From: Pirellulales bacterium
Lineage (GTDB): Bacteria > Planctomycetota > Planctomycetia > Pirellulales > Thermoguttaceae
Direction: 5' to 3'
Assembly: GCA_020846145.1 (NCBI GenBank)
Contig: JADLEL010000013.1
Coordinates: forward strand, 1 to 53,579
Length of the DNA stretch: 53,579 bases
Under the pieces are notes generated by a model. The model was given only the letters and a program-made list of their open reading frames with translations, made no database searches and was not told the DNA's origin. Of this stretch, positions 1-8,892 are shown piece by piece. The position numbers were made by a program, and so were the translations under genes. Positions within the stretch are counted from its first letter, which is position 1; each line of letters starts with the position of its first letter.

Positions 1-25
1 ATAAAATTCTTCGCGATGTCGCAAA

Positions 26-72
26 CCCCAGGCGATGCCTGGGGCTGGGCGAACTGCCGGCCCTTCGGGCCG
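26..72. repeat. Intergenic palindromes at the window start
   Basis: Positions 1-323 hold no convincing gene. Two adjacent inverted repeats are visible: CCCCAGGC/GCCTGGGG around a 3-nt loop (26-44) and CGGCCC/GGGCCG around TTC (58-72). They resemble the GCCCCTTCGGGGC-type palindromes found at 1647-1895 and are probably the edge of a related dispersed element cut by the window boundary. Confidence 0.55.
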
Positions 73-323
73 CGGCAACTTCCTACTGCGAGATCAATCG
101 AACGGGTACGCTTGAACCGGATGAACCGATTTTTATTCCTAATCAAATTGCTCTCGATAAGTCGATTCTCCGAAAATTCCGGAAAACAGGGAGCGGTTTA
201 TTTTCTCCCGCTCGCTTTTGTCCCGTCTGGATATTCTTTTCCAATCCGCGTAGAATGCCCCTGGAATTTCTTTCTGTGGCGTTATTCCTCCCCACGAAAC
301 ATTCATTTTCAGGAGCGTGGAGC

Positions 324-1583
324 ATGAAGACGAAGCATTGGGTTTTTGCCGCGTTTGGTTTCGGTTTAATTTGCATGGCCGCCGACGCCGCCGATTGGGC
401 GCAATGGCGGGGGCCGAAGCGGGACGGGACTTCGCAGGAAACCGGCCTGCTCCAGGAGTGGCCGAAAGAGGGGCCGAAATTGCTCTGGCAGGTCAAGGAG
501 ATCGGCGACGGCTACTCCACGCCCGCCGTGGTCGGCGAGCGAATCTACGTCCTTAGCAGCCGCGGGCTGGACGACGAGTTTGTCCAGGCGTTGAGCATTG
601 CGGACGGCAAGCAAATTTGGTCGGTGCGGCTCGGCAAGGTGGGCAATCCGAACCAGCGGCCGCCGTTCCCCATGGCCCGTTCAACCCCCACGGTCGAAGG
701 CGACGTGCTTTTCGCCCTCGGTTCCGACGGCGACTTGGCCTGCCTGGAAACGGCCTCCGGCAACGTGCGATGGAAGAAGAATTTGCGGACCGATTTCGGC
801 GGCAAGCCGGGCCAGTGGGCGTATGCCGAATCGCCCTTGATCGACGGCGACGCGCTCGTCTGCACGCCCGGCGGCGGCGAGGCCACGCTGGTAACGCTCG
901 ACAAGAAGACCGGCGAAGTGGTCTGGAAGTCCGCCGTGCCGGGCGGCGAGGAGGCGGCCTACGCCTCGGTAACGATCGTCGAGGCGGCCGGGCGCAAGCA
1001 GTACGTCCAATTCCTGCAAAAGGGCGTGGTGGGCGTCGATGCGAAGACCGGCCAGTTCCTCTGGCGCTACGATGAGTCGGGCAAGAGTCCGGCCAATATC
1101 CCCACGCCGGTCGCGCACGACGGTTGCGTTTATTCTTCCTCCCGCGCCGGCGGAGGGCTTGTCCGCCTGAAGGCCGAAAACGACGGCGTTTCGGCGGAGC
1201 AGGTTTATTTCGAGCGCGCGCTGCCGAACTGCATCGGCGGCGCGGTGCTGCTCGGCGAAGACCTTTACGGCACCACCTCCCAAGGATTGCTGTGCGCCGA
1301 ATTCGCCACCGGCAAGGTGCGCTGGCAGGACAAGTGCATCGGCATCGGGTCGCTGCTTTACGCCGACGGCCGGTTTTACATCCACGGCGAGAACGGCGAG
1401 GTGGCGTTGGTCGAAGCGACGCCGGAGGCCTATCGCGAGAAGGGCCGCTTCACGCCGCCGGAGCAGCCGAAGCACCTGCACGGCCGGATGGAAAAGGCTT
1501 GGGCCTACCCGGTGGTCGCCAACGGCCGGTTTTATCTCCGCGACCAGGGCACGCTCTGGTGCTACGACGTGAAGCAGCCGTAA
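324..1583 (+). CDS. Exported PQQ-type beta-propeller repeat protein
   Basis: A 419-residue secreted protein. The start is placed at ATG 324 rather than at an in-frame ATG 69 bases upstream, because AGGAG (311-315) lies 8 nt before it and the product then opens with a clear signal peptide (MKTKHWVFAAFGFGLICMA, cleavage near ADA-AD). The mature part starts with WAQWRGPKRDGTS, the usual opening of planctomycete PQQ_2/BamB-like propellers, followed by repeated blades of the type ALSIADGKQIW, CLETASGNVRW, TLDKKTGEVVW. No PQQ-dependent dehydrogenase metal or cofactor residues can be assigned, so a binding or scaffolding role is more likely than an enzyme. It stands alone, with dispersed palindromes beginning about 60 bp after the stop. 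Confidence 0.85.
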   Translation: MKTKHWVFAAFGFGLICMAADAADWAQWRGPKRDGTSQETGLLQEWPKEGPKLLWQVKEIGDGYSTPAVVGERIYVLSSRGLDDEFVQALSIADGKQIWSVRLGKVGNPNQRPPFPMARSTPTVEGDVLFALGSDGDLACLETASGNVRWKKNLRTDFGGKPGQWAYAESPLIDGDALVCTPGGGEATLVTLDKKTGEVVWKSAVPGGEEAAYASVTIVEAAGRKQYVQFLQKGVVGVDAKTGQFLWRYDESGKSPANIPTPVAHDGCVYSSSRAGGGLVRLKAENDGVSAEQVYFERALPNCIGGAVLLGEDLYGTTSQGLLCAEFATGKVRWQDKCIGIGSLLYADGRFYIHGENGEVALVEATPEAYREKGRFTPPEQPKHLHGRMEKAWAYPVVANGRFYLRDQGTLWCYDVKQP

Positions 1584-1646
1584 CCGGAGGATTTTTTTCA
1601 TGGCGAAAAACACCATTACCTGAGTTTTAGATACGCAGTGTAGCTC

Positions 1647-1895
1647 AGTCCCGAAGGGACGATAGTCATTAGCCAGGGGTGTCAAAACCTGGAAAATGAT
1701 GATCACAGGTCGATTAGCCCCAACGGGGCGACAGTAGAGTGATTTTGACTTACTGCCGCCCCTTCGGGGCTTTGGTGGTGATGGAAACTGTCTCCCAGGG
1801 GCTGACGCCCCTGGCTAATGACTGTCGCCCCTTCGGGGCAGGCTAATGACTGTCGCCCCTTCGGGGCAGGTTAATGACAGTCGCCCCTTCGGGGC
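1647..1895. repeat. Large composite palindromic element, copy 1, with three 28-bp tandem units
   Basis: The left arm (AGTCCCGAAGGGAC, then TAGTCATTAGCCAGGGG) and right arm (CCAGGGGCTGACGCCCCTGG, then CTAATGACTGTCGCCCC) are inverted copies, and smaller GGGGC palindromes fill the centre. At the right end a 28-bp unit beginning GGCTAATGACTGTCGCCCC is repeated three times (1813-1840, 1841-1868, 1869-1895); the third has two substitutions. A related element sits at 43610-43812. The rest of the 1584-2362 gap holds the promoter and leader of the next gene. Confidence 0.75.
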
Positions 1896-2102
1896 TTCTT
1901 ATGCAAAATCCAAGTTACGAGGCGAAAAACACCATTATTTCGAGGGGGTGATTTACTTGTCGCGGGAGCGCGGCAATTCCTCGACGGCGAAGCAATACCC
2001 CCCATCCCCCCCAGCTTGGTTTTTTGTATCTATTGCGATTATCGTTGCCATGCTAACGAGGGGGTAATAAACCCTGGCGAATCAAAATAATAAAAAAATT
2101 GT

Positions 2103-2131
2103 TTGACATGCATTGGGCCGATGACTTAGAA
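2103..2131 (+). promoter_or_regulatory. Candidate sigma70-type promoter for the DUF1559 gene
   Basis: TTGACA (2103-2108), a 17-bp spacer and TTAGAA (2126-2131) match the housekeeping promoter pattern. The predicted RNA would have a leader of about 225 nt before the ATG at 2363. No experimental support; called from the sequence alone. Confidence 0.45.
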
Positions 2132-2362
2132 TTAGTGGGTGCAGGGGGTGCCCCGTCCTGCGCAACCGGAACGAGCGGGGTCAGCGATATTAGCAGCATG
2201 GGAGGGCCGTATTGCCGGCGCGAGGGTAACCGGCGCGGCCGAACCGGATGGCGAACCCGTTTTACTCATTTCCGTTATTCCGTAGATTTTGCGTTTGTTC
2301 CGCGGCGGCGTTCGTCGCGGTTGGTGCCTTATTTCCTTCATTTTCGTAGAGGAGACTTTGTC

Positions 2363-3556
2363 ATGGTCACACTTTCCCGCAAGCGAGGTTTTACCCTCGT
2401 GGAACTGCTGGTGGTTATCGCCATCATCGGTATCTTGATCGCCCTGCTGTTGCCGGCGATCCAGGCTGCGCGCGAGGCGGCACGCCGCGCGCACTGCACG
2501 AACAACTTGAAGCAGATCGGTTTGGGTCTGCACAACTACCACGACGCCCGGAAATACTTCCCCGGCTCCGCCGAAGTGGTGAAGAATCCCGCGAACAACG
2601 CACTGCCCGTGGGCGGATGGAGCTTCCTGTTCAAAATCCTGCCGAACATGGAATACGACACGATCTACAACTCCATCAATCCCATCGAGATCAAAAACAC
2701 GACGCTGCTTCCGGGCGCTCCGGGCACGTTGATCATCCCGCTGACTTCGAACGGCACGGCGCCGTCGGGCGGCGGTTCGGGCGCGAACGCCATCGCCTAC
2801 GCGCGCGACACTCAAATCAACGAGTTCCTTTGCCCTAGCAATCCCAATCAAACCTATGAATGGCCCAACGCCCCCAACTCGCCGGTGGGCAAGAAACATG
2901 CCCTCTCCAATTACAAGGGCATGTCTTCGGCGTTTTACGTCGGCTTCCAGCCGGCGGTGCAGTACACCGGCACGGCGACCTCCGCGCCGTATCCCGGCAT
3001 GACCCAATGCGACGGCGCGCTGTATCCCACGAATTCGGGCATTCGCATCAGCGATTTGGCCGACGGCACTTCGCACACGATCTTGTGCGGCGAAACGATG
3101 GACTACACCGCCAGTTCCTGGATCGCCGGCAGCGACTGCAACATGGTCGCCATTCCGACGACTGCGCAGGGCGGGCAGACCGGCGGCACGGTAACGCCGG
3201 TGAAGTGGAACCAATCGTTCTTCGCGCTCCCCGGCTTCAACGGCCAATTTTACGATCAAGGCGGCACGAGCGCCATCGTAACGTTCTTCGCGCTCGAATT
3301 CGGCATCACCGGCAAGACTCCCGGCGCTTACGAGCTCGATCCGCTCGTGGCCCCTTGCCAAGCGGGAACCCGCCAGACCCAGCCCTCGTTGAATCGAACC
3401 TACGAGTACGGCCCGTCCTCGGGACATCCGTCGGTGATCAACTGCCTGTTCGGCGACGGCGGCGTGCGCGGCGTTCGCAAGGACGTTGACGCATCGGCGT
3501 TGTTCTTCTCGGTTACGCGGAACAACAGCGATCCGGCGGCCACCGAGCACTTGTAA
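2363..3556 (+). CDS. DUF1559 (type II pseudopilin-like) protein
   Basis: A 397-residue member of the DUF1559 family, greatly expanded in planctomycetes. The start at 2363 follows GAGGAGA (2349-2355) and gives a class III signal: [23 protein letters not shown], where cleavage by prepilin peptidase after Gly would leave an N-methylated Phe and Glu at +5, followed by a hydrophobic helix and the typical [20 protein letters not shown]. The C-terminal part keeps the family's [14 protein letters not shown] motif (H-x-G-DG region). An in-frame upstream extension to 2099 is not believed because the pilin signal would be internal. It is followed by a strong terminator. Role: probably an exported, pilus- or secretion-system-assembled surface protein; the substrate is unknown. 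Confidence 0.9.
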   Translation: MVTLSRKRGFTLVELLVVIAIIGILIALLLPAIQAAREAARRAHCTNNLKQIGLGLHNYHDARKYFPGSAEVVKNPANNALPVGGWSFLFKILPNMEYDTIYNSINPIEIKNTTLLPGAPGTLIIPLTSNGTAPSGGGSGANAIAYARDTQINEFLCPSNPNQTYEWPNAPNSPVGKKHALSNYKGMSSAFYVGFQPAVQYTGTATSAPYPGMTQCDGALYPTNSGIRISDLADGTSHTILCGETMDYTASSWIAGSDCNMVAIPTTAQGGQTGGTVTPVKWNQSFFALPGFNGQFYDQGGTSAIVTFFALEFGITGKTPGAYELDPLVAPCQAGTRQTQPSLNRTYEYGPSSGHPSVINCLFGDGGVRGVRKDVDASALFFSVTRNNSDPAATEHL

Positions 3557-3581
3557 ACTTCGATAAAGTTCGCTTAATCCG

Positions 3582-3619
3582 CCGCCGCCCACCCCATGCG
3601 GGAGGGCGGCGGTTTTTTT
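3582..3619 (+). terminator. Rho-independent terminator after the DUF1559 gene
   Basis: Perfect 9-bp arms CCGCCGCCC (3582-3590) and GGGCGGCGG (3604-3612), a 13-nt loop and seven T residues (3613-3619), 26 bp after the stop codon. Confidence 0.93.
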
Positions 3620-3625
3620 ATCGAA

Positions 3626-3769
3626 GGGGGAAGGCGGAAGGGGGAAGGGGGAATGAAAAAATATGAATGATGAAGAATGAGGAACGGCAATTGAGAGACT
3701 TCCGCCTGCTGTTCTCCGCCTTCCGCCTTCCCCCTTCCGCTTTCCGCCTTCCCCCTTCCCCCTTCGCAA
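3626..3769. repeat. Inverted arrays of heptanucleotide repeats
   Basis: Left array: GGGGGAA, GGCGGAA, GGGGGAA, GGGGGAA in exact register (3626-3653), then TGAATGA/TGAAGAA/TGAGGAA (3664-3684). Right array: TTCCGCC, TTCCCCC, TTCCGCT, TTCCGCC, TTCCCCC, TTCCCCC (3721-3762). The right array is the reverse complement of the left, so the whole could fold into a long hairpin. It fills the space between the terminator and tRNA-Leu. Confidence 0.85.
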
Positions 3770-3815
3770 GCCCTCTTGCATTTTGGCGATCGATGCACTA
3801 AAAATAGAGGAGCGA

Positions 3816-3900
3816 GCCGAAGTGGCGGAATTGGCAGACGCGCATGGCTCAGGACCATGTGGCCGTTAAGGCTGTGCAGGTTCAAGTCCTGTCTTCGGCA
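3816..3900 (+). tRNA. tRNA-Leu (anticodon CAG)
   Basis: Acceptor arms GCCGAAG (3816-3822) and CTTCGGC (3893-3899) with discriminator A at 3900. The anticodon stem CATGG/CCATG encloses loop CTCAGGA, giving CAG at 3850-3852. A long class II variable arm (GTGGCCGTTAAGGCTGT region) and a T loop GTTCAAGTC are present. The 3' CCA is not encoded. Confidence 0.96.
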
Positions 3901-3923
3901 TTCGTATTTTGTTCTCCTCGATA

Positions 3924-4186
3924 TTTAGCCCCCCGTGATATTTAGCCCCCCGTGAATACACGGGGGGCAGCGTTGGCGAAACGTGAACACACGGGGGGCG
4001 GAGTTGGCGAAGTCCCCTGCATTGCCCCCGATGTATTCATCGGGGGCTAAATATGCCGGACGGCGGCGAGGAGCTAGTTTTATTTAGCCCCCCGTGAATA
4101 CACGGGGGGCGCGGGTCGAACGATTGGAAAAAAATTGGGAGTCAAAATCCCGCTTTGCCCCCCGTGTATTCACGGGGGGCTAAATA
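3924..4186. repeat. REP palindrome cluster, left side of the RAYT gene
   Basis: Perfect hairpins with 10-bp arms GCCCCCCGTG and CACGGGGGGC around AATA or TATT lie at 3945-3968, 4087-4110 and 4157-4180. A compensated variant, arms GCCCCCGATG and CATCGGGGGC, lies at 4024-4047, and half units lie at 3924-3938 and 3982-3999. Each complete unit carries TTTA (or TAAA on the other strand) at one foot, so units occur in both orientations. Confidence 0.9.
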
Positions 4187-4203
4187 GTTTGGGGGCAACG
4201 TGA

Positions 4204-4698
4204 ATGAATCAAACTTTGGCGATCATGTTCACGATGACCACGTATGGCACGTGGCTCCGAGGCGATAAGCGTGGTTGGATCGATAAGGGGCGGCTCCTTC
4301 CGCCGAATCCGGAATTGGAAGACGCGGATCGAAAACGATTGAAACATCCAGTTTTTCTCTTCGATCCCGAACAGTACCGGAACGTCGGACGATGGATCGG
4401 ACATTCCTTTAAAGAGCGCCTCGATTTGAGCATCTTCTCATTATCCGTGCAATCGTGGCACGTTCATTTGTTGACGGCCGCATCCGAATATCCGATCGAG
4501 AAAATCGTGAAGTGCGCGAAGGACTCCGTTCGCTGGGGATTGCGTCCGGGACGACCAATTTGGACGGAACATTACGACAAGCGGTTTTGCTTCGACGAAG
4601 AATCGATCTGGAATCGGATCGAGTATGTGGAACGCCATAATACGGAGATCGGCCTGCCCGCCAAGCCGTGGGATTTTATCGAGATGCCGAACTTATGA
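4204..4698 (+). CDS. REP-associated tyrosine transposase (RAYT, Y1/IS200-like)
   Basis: A 164-residue single-domain Y1 transposase of the RAYT type. The opening MTTYGTWLRGDKRGWI is typical of this subgroup. The metal-binding HUH-type motif reads H86-V-H88 (SVQSWHVHLL), and the probable catalytic tyrosine is Y141 in NRIEYVERHN. The length fits an intact RAYT. Transposases of this family cut and rejoin single-stranded DNA at REP hairpins. Here the gene is bracketed on both sides by copies of one palindrome carrying a TTTA foot, the arrangement expected for a RAYT and its cognate REPs. No full IS200 ends are seen, so it is probably a domesticated locus that disperses REPs rather than a mobile IS. 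A GGGGG run precedes the ATG by about 10 nt. Confidence 0.88.
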   Translation: MNQTLAIMFTMTTYGTWLRGDKRGWIDKGRLLPPNPELEDADRKRLKHPVFLFDPEQYRNVGRWIGHSFKERLDLSIFSLSVQSWHVHLLTAASEYPIEKIVKCAKDSVRWGLRPGRPIWTEHYDKRFCFDEESIWNRIEYVERHNTEIGLPAKPWDFIEMPNL

Positions 4699-4717
4699 TT
4701 TTGGAATGAAAAAATCA

Positions 4718-4824
4718 TTTAGCCCCCCGTGAATACACGGGGGCGATGCGGTACTTCCGCTCGATTAAGCCCGCTCTCGAAGCATTCGAACCTCGCCCCC
4801 CGTGTATTCACGGGGGGCTAAATA
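4718..4824. repeat. REP palindromes, right side of the RAYT gene
   Basis: Two further units of the same REP: one forward with its TTTA foot (4718-4744; the hairpin at 4722-4744 is one G short) and one reversed with TAAATA (hairpin 4795-4818, foot 4819-4824). The opposite orientations recreate the paired REP arrangement seen on the left. Confidence 0.9.
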
Positions 4825-4845
4825 AGGCGGAGGCAACGCAGTTTT

Positions 4846-5640
4846 TCAATCTTCGATCTTCGCTTCGGGATGGAAGACCGCGTGGCAATCTTCGCAGTTT
4901 TTGCCGAGTTTTAGCAGATTCGCGCCGGTGGCTTGCACGTTGCCGGCACGGATCGACTCGTTCATCGCGGCGGCATAATTTCGCATTTCTTGGCAGAACT
5001 TGCGCCATTGCTCGACTTGCTCGGGCGATTTCGCCTCGCCGGCGTCGGCCATCGAACCCTGGGCGACCGCCGCCAAAACGGCCGTGATGCCCGCGGCATC
5101 CTTGCTCTTCGCCTTGAAACGAGCGGGCTTGACGTAGTTTTTCAACTTCGTGTTGAGCGCCGGCACGTGTTTCATGAGCGCGGGGAGCGAAGCCACTTTC
5201 TCCCACTTCAATTCGATATCCGCTTTATTTTTTCCGGCGGCGGCATCCTGCACGCCGGCGAGCGCTTTTTTCGCCGCGGCGAAGTCCTTCGTGGCGGCCA
5301 TTTCCTGGGCGGCCTTCATTAAACTTCCCGCCGAAGCCTTGAATTTATTGTCCCGATCGTGCTTGCCCAAACAGAGCGCGACGACGATCAGCGCGTTGGC
5401 GTCCTTCTCGATGGTTTCCTTAACGTCGTTGTACGTTTCTTCGCCGCTCTCCACCGCGGCGACGGTTTCGGCCAGTTCGGCGACGTATTTTTCCGCCTCG
5501 CGGACCAAATCATCCGCCGGCGCGAAAGACGAGACCGGCGGGGCTTCCGGCATTCCGGCCGCGCCGGCGAGAACCAAGATCATCAGACCCATAGCGAGAA
5601 CGAACGAGGTTGAATTCCAACGTGGCCTGAAGTTGAGCAT
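4846..5640 (-). CDS. Exported cytochrome c with C-terminal heme site
   Basis: A 264-residue exported protein. The N-terminus has a signal or anchor segment (SFVLAMGLMILVLAGAAG), then two mostly helical, Ala/Lys-rich segments. The single heme-attachment motif CEDCH is at residues 249-253, 11 residues from the end, with a further His in VFHPEAKIED. A CxxCH at the extreme C-terminus after a helical bundle is the layout of cytochrome c'-like proteins. The protein is about twice the usual 120-150 residues, as if a heme-less helical domain precedes a heme-binding one; that is inference. A role in periplasmic electron transfer or gas binding is possible. It is transcribed divergently from the toxin-antitoxin pair that follows. 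Confidence 0.8.
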   Translation of the reverse strand: MLNFRPRWNSTSFVLAMGLMILVLAGAAGMPEAPPVSSFAPADDLVREAEKYVAELAETVAAVESGEETYNDVKETIEKDANALIVVALCLGKHDRDNKFKASAGSLMKAAQEMAATKDFAAAKKALAGVQDAAAGKNKADIELKWEKVASLPALMKHVPALNTKLKNYVKPARFKAKSKDAAGITAVLAAVAQGSMADAGEAKSPEQVEQWRKFCQEMRNYAAAMNESIRAGNVQATGANLLKLGKNCEDCHAVFHPEAKIED

Positions 5641-5858
5641 GGAACGACTCCTGAGGGGGGTGGGGATATGGCGAGACGCGCGCCAAGGGGGAATAAACGA
5701 TTTGCAACGCGATTACTATACCTTTTCGGCTCCGCGATGTCCAGGTTAATGGGTTAATGGAGTGGCGAATTATCCGAATATACATTGTTTAGTTGGAATG
5801 CTATGCTTAGAATAGAAATATAATCACGGTTCAAGCCCATCTGCAAGGAGCGAAATAC

Positions 5859-6110
5859 GTGAGCCAAATTACCTTTGAATTGCCGAATGAAGCCTTGTTG
5901 GCGCTGAAACTTTCGCCGCAAGCGATCGGAGAAACCTTGCGCATGGCGGCGGCGATGAAGCTTTTTGAATTGGGAAGAATCTCCTCGGGGGCCGCGGCAT
6001 CATTGGCGGGCGTGCCTCGAGTCGTTTTTCTTTCCAAACTGGCGGATTATGACGTGGATACCTTTCGTTTGACCGAAGAAGATTTCAAGCGGGAGGCCAG
6101 GCTTGCCTGA
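5859..6110 (+). CDS. UPF0175 family antitoxin
   Basis: An 83-residue protein. It begins at GTG 5859, 8 nt after AAGGAG (5845-5850). The sequence (ITFELPNEALLALKL, ETLRMAAAMKLFELGRIS, AASLAGVPRVVFLSKLADY) matches the UPF0175 pattern, with a helix-turn-helix-like centre that would bind the operon's own promoter. It overlaps the toxin gene by 8 bp, which indicates translational coupling. Its expected job is to neutralise the PIN-domain partner and repress the operon. Confidence 0.85.
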   Translation: MSQITFELPNEALLALKLSPQAIGETLRMAAAMKLFELGRISSGAAASLAGVPRVVFLSKLADYDVDTFRLTEEDFKREARLA

Positions 6111-6591
6111 AATCATCTGCAATACGTCGCCTCTTCAGTATCTACATCAAATCGGAATGCTCGATTTGCTCCCTTCTCTTGCCAAGCAGATTACCGTGCC
6201 TTCGGCGGTCGTGGAAGAGCTGGCGGCGGGCAAACGACATGGAATCGAACTTCCCGATGTAACGGCGATGGATTGGATCATCATCCGGCGTCCCGCCAGC
6301 GCGGCGGCTTTGCCGCTAATAAGCGAACTCGGCCCAGGCGAAACGGAGGTATTGATGCTGGCTTTGGAATCGCCCGGTTCAATCGTGATCTTGGATGACG
6401 GACTAGCGCGCTGGGTTGCCGAAACTCTCGGTATCCGGTTAATCGGCACGCTTGGAATACTCCGAGACGCCAAAAATGCAAGACTTGTCGGCGCAGTGAA
6501 GCCATTGCTCGATCAACTCCAAGCTCGAGGTTTTCGCTTGGCGTCCTTAACGAGGAGTGCAATCCTGAAACAAGTCGGCGAATTGACATAA
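6103..6591 (+). CDS. PIN-domain (DUF3368) toxin ribonuclease
   Basis: A 162-residue DUF3368/PIN protein that starts at TTG 6103 inside the end of the antitoxin gene, 6 nt after GGGAGG (6091-6096). Family marks: NTSPLQYLHQIG at the N-terminus, ELGPGETEVLMLA (acidic centre) and ILDDGLARWVAE. The first catalytic position is Asn7 instead of the canonical PIN Asp, a substitution I believe is common in DUF3368. The protein is expected to be a Mg-dependent RNase held inactive by the upstream UPF0175 partner. This is a complete type II module. Confidence 0.87.
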   Translation: MPEIICNTSPLQYLHQIGMLDLLPSLAKQITVPSAVVEELAAGKRHGIELPDVTAMDWIIIRRPASAAALPLISELGPGETEVLMLALESPGSIVILDDGLARWVAETLGIRLIGTLGILRDAKNARLVGAVKPLLDQLQARGFRLASLTRSAILKQVGELT

Positions 6592-6658
6592 ACTCATAAT
6601 CACCCCTCGCAAGGATGGTAATCCGATCCCTTTGCAGATGATCCCAATAAAAAAGCTC

Positions 6659-6769
6659 TTGATACAATTCTCTTGCACACTATACTTTATTGGCCGAAAG
6701 GTTTTCCGCTCCATCCGTTTGAGGAAGGTTCTTTGTATCGACCTTCGAGGGGGATGGAGAATTCCATCC
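6659..6769 (+). promoter_or_regulatory. thrS promoter and hairpin-bearing leader
   Basis: TTGATA (6659-6664), 16 bp, TATACT (6681-6686) is a good sigma70-type promoter. The leader then contains two inverted repeats: GAAGGT/ACCTTC (about 6724-6747) and GGATGGA/TCCATCC around GAAT (6752-6769), ending just before the ribosome-binding site AGGAG (6779-6783). In Escherichia coli thrS is autoregulated through leader hairpins; a similar role here is only a possibility. No T-box motif was seen. Confidence 0.45.
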
Positions 6770-6786
6770 GAAAAACGTAGGAGATT

Positions 6787-8790
6787 ATGCTCAAAGTCCA
6801 CCTGCCCGACGGAAGCGTGAAGGAGTATTCGCATCGCGTTCGACCTCTCGATATCGCCGCCGAAATCGGCCCGCGCTTGGCCAAGGCGACGATGGCGGCC
6901 CAGGTGGATGGGCGTTTGATCGGCGCCGACGGTCTTCTTCCCGAAGACGGGGAACTCTCGCTTAGGCTGCTCACGAAAAAAGACTCCGAGAGCCTCGACG
7001 TGATGCGCCATTCCTGCGCCCACGTGATGGCGCGGGCGGTGATGCGGCTTTTCCCCGGCACGCAGTTGGCCTTCGGACCGACGATCGACAACGGCTTCTA
7101 CTACGATTTTCAATTGGAGCACAAGTTGTCGGAAGAGGATTTTCCGAAGATCGAAGCTGAAATGGCGAAGATCGTGAAGGCAGACGAGCCGTTCGAGCGC
7201 GTCGAATTGGCGCACGACAACGCCCGGCAGTTGTTCGCGGAACTCGGCCAGACGTTGAAGGTCGAGCATCTCGAGGACGGCTTGAAGGACGAATCGCAGG
7301 TTTCGTTTTATCGGCAGGGGGAGTTCATCGATCTCTGCCGCGGACCGCATATCCCCAGCCCGGGCGCGATCGGCGCCTGCAAGCTGCTTTCGGTGGCTGG
7401 CGCGTATTGGAAGAGCGATTCCTCGAAGCAGCAGTTGCAGCGGCTTTACGGCACGGCGTGGTTCGAGAAGAAGGAACTGGACGATTATCTGCTTCGGGTC
7501 GAAGAGGCCAAGCGCCGCGATCATCGCGTGCTGGGCCGGCAGCTCGAGTTGTTCATGATCGAACCGAATGTGGGCTCGGGCCTGGTTTTCTGGCTGCCCA
7601 AGGGGGCGGTCGTCCGCCGCGAGTTGGAAAACTTCCTGTACGGCGAGTTGATCCGCCGGGGATATCATCCGGTTTATACGCCGGTCATCGGCAACGTGCG
7701 GTTGTACGAAACATCGGGCCATTTTCCGTATTACAAGGACGCGCAGTTCCCGCCCATCGAGATGGAAGACGGCGACCGCTACCTGTTGCGGCCGATGAAC
7801 TGTCCGCATCATATTACGATCTATCAATCGAAGCCCCGCAGCTACCGCGATTTGCCGCTGCGGCTGGCGGAATTCGGCCACGTGCATCGCTTCGAGCAGT
7901 CGGGCGAGCTTAACGGCATGACGCGCGTGCGCGGCTTCACCCAGGACGACGCCCACATTTTTTGCACCGAAGATCAGGTGGCGGACGAGTTCCGCGGCTG
8001 CATCGAGATGACGCAACTCGTGCTGCAGACGCTGGGCCTGGACGACTACCGCGTGCGGCTGGGTTTCCGCGATCCGGCGAGCGACAAGTACGTGGGCAAT
8101 CCCGAAACGTGGGACAAGGCCGAGGCGGCGCTAACGCAAGTTTGCGGCGAATTGGATTTGCCGAACGTCAGAATCGAGCGCGGGGAAGCGGCGTTTTACG
8201 GGCCGAAGGCCGATTTCGTGGTAACCGACTGCATCGGCCGCGAATGGCAGTTGGGGACGGTGCAGTTGGACTACAATCTGCCCGGCAAGCAGCGCTTCGG
8301 CCTGGAGTACATCGGCCCGGACAACGCGCCGCACCAGCCGGCGATGATCCACCGTGCGCCGTTCGGCTCGTTCGAGCGGTTCGTGGGCGTGCTGATCGAG
8401 CATTTCGCCGGGGCCTTTCCGCTGTGGCTCGCGCCGGAGCAGGTGCGGGTGATGGTCGTCAGCCAGAAAGTCGAAGATTACGGCCGGCAGGTGCAGAAAC
8501 GGCTTGCGGAAGCCGGTTTGCGCGTAACGGGCGACTATCGGGCGGAAAAGATCGGCGCGAAAATCCGCGACGCGCAACTCGAACTGATTCCGTACATGTT
8601 CGTCCTCGGCGGCCGCGAGGCCGAAGAAGGCAAGGTGGCCGTCCGCGACCGGCTGCAGGGCGACATGGGGGCCATCCCCGTCGAGGAAGCCATAGCCAAG
8701 CTGCAGACGGAAATCCGCGAGAAGACGATCCGACATGTGGTGAAAGGCTCCGCCGGATTGGGGCATAAAACGGAAGCGAATGCGTATTGA
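6787..8790 (+). CDS. thrS: Threonyl-tRNA synthetase
   Basis: Full-length, 667 residues; charges tRNA-Thr in the cytoplasm. Domains in order: TGS (about 1-62); editing domain with H75/H79 (HSCAH) and C184/H188 (CRGPH); class II catalytic core with C339 in RPMNCPHH as the first zinc ligand, [25 protein letters not shown] as motif 2 region, and [10 protein letters not shown] as motif 3; anticodon-binding domain from about residue 555. The editing and zinc residues are present, so proofreading of serine is expected. It is followed in the same direction by infC, a common thrS-infC order, but a heptamer-repeat hairpin separates the two genes. Confidence 0.97.
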   Translation: MLKVHLPDGSVKEYSHRVRPLDIAAEIGPRLAKATMAAQVDGRLIGADGLLPEDGELSLRLLTKKDSESLDVMRHSCAHVMARAVMRLFPGTQLAFGPTIDNGFYYDFQLEHKLSEEDFPKIEAEMAKIVKADEPFERVELAHDNARQLFAELGQTLKVEHLEDGLKDESQVSFYRQGEFIDLCRGPHIPSPGAIGACKLLSVAGAYWKSDSSKQQLQRLYGTAWFEKKELDDYLLRVEEAKRRDHRVLGRQLELFMIEPNVGSGLVFWLPKGAVVRRELENFLYGELIRRGYHPVYTPVIGNVRLYETSGHFPYYKDAQFPPIEMEDGDRYLLRPMNCPHHITIYQSKPRSYRDLPLRLAEFGHVHRFEQSGELNGMTRVRGFTQDDAHIFCTEDQVADEFRGCIEMTQLVLQTLGLDDYRVRLGFRDPASDKYVGNPETWDKAEAALTQVCGELDLPNVRIERGEAAFYGPKADFVVTDCIGREWQLGTVQLDYNLPGKQRFGLEYIGPDNAPHQPAMIHRAPFGSFERFVGVLIEHFAGAFPLWLAPEQVRVMVVSQKVEDYGRQVQKRLAEAGLRVTGDYRAEKIGAKIRDAQLELIPYMFVLGGREAEEGKVAVRDRLQGDMGAIPVEEAIAKLQTEIREKTIRHVVKGSAGLGHKTEANAY

Positions 8791-8794
8791 GGGG

Positions 8795-8872
8795 CTTAGG
8801 TCTTGGGTCTTAGGTCTTAGGACTTAGGAACTACATAATCCAAGACCTAAGACCAAAGACCTAAGACCAATA
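8795..8872. repeat. Heptamer repeats (GGTCTTA) forming an inverted pair between thrS and infC
   Basis: About five copies of GGTCTTA variants begin 4 bp after the thrS stop (8799-8828). Their reverse complement (AGACCTA variants, about 8841-8872) ends just before the infC ribosome-binding site. The arms could form a long imperfect hairpin. There is no T-run, so this is not a classical terminator. Confidence 0.85.
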
Positions 8873-8892
8873 ACAACCGAGGACCCTTGCGT

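Noticed and set aside
3924-4824. CRISPR-like repeats with identical 24-bp units
   Set aside because: The units are palindromic, occur in both orientations and at irregular spacing, and flank a RAYT gene; no cas genes are present.
3816-4824. Integrated element using tRNA-Leu as attachment site
   Set aside because: No integrase and no repeat of the tRNA 3' end downstream; the adjacent repeats are REPs of the RAYT.
6547-8016. 489-residue ORF opposite thrS
   Set aside because: Antisense shadow of a clear thrS with His/Arg-rich composition and no family marks. Similar long antisense ORFs opposite the propeller gene (41073-42656) and glycosidase (24111-25433) were rejected for the same reason.
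8795-8872. Rho-independent terminator between thrS and infC
   Set aside because: The inverted repeat lacks a T-run and consists of heptamer arrays; thrS and infC are normally co-transcribed.
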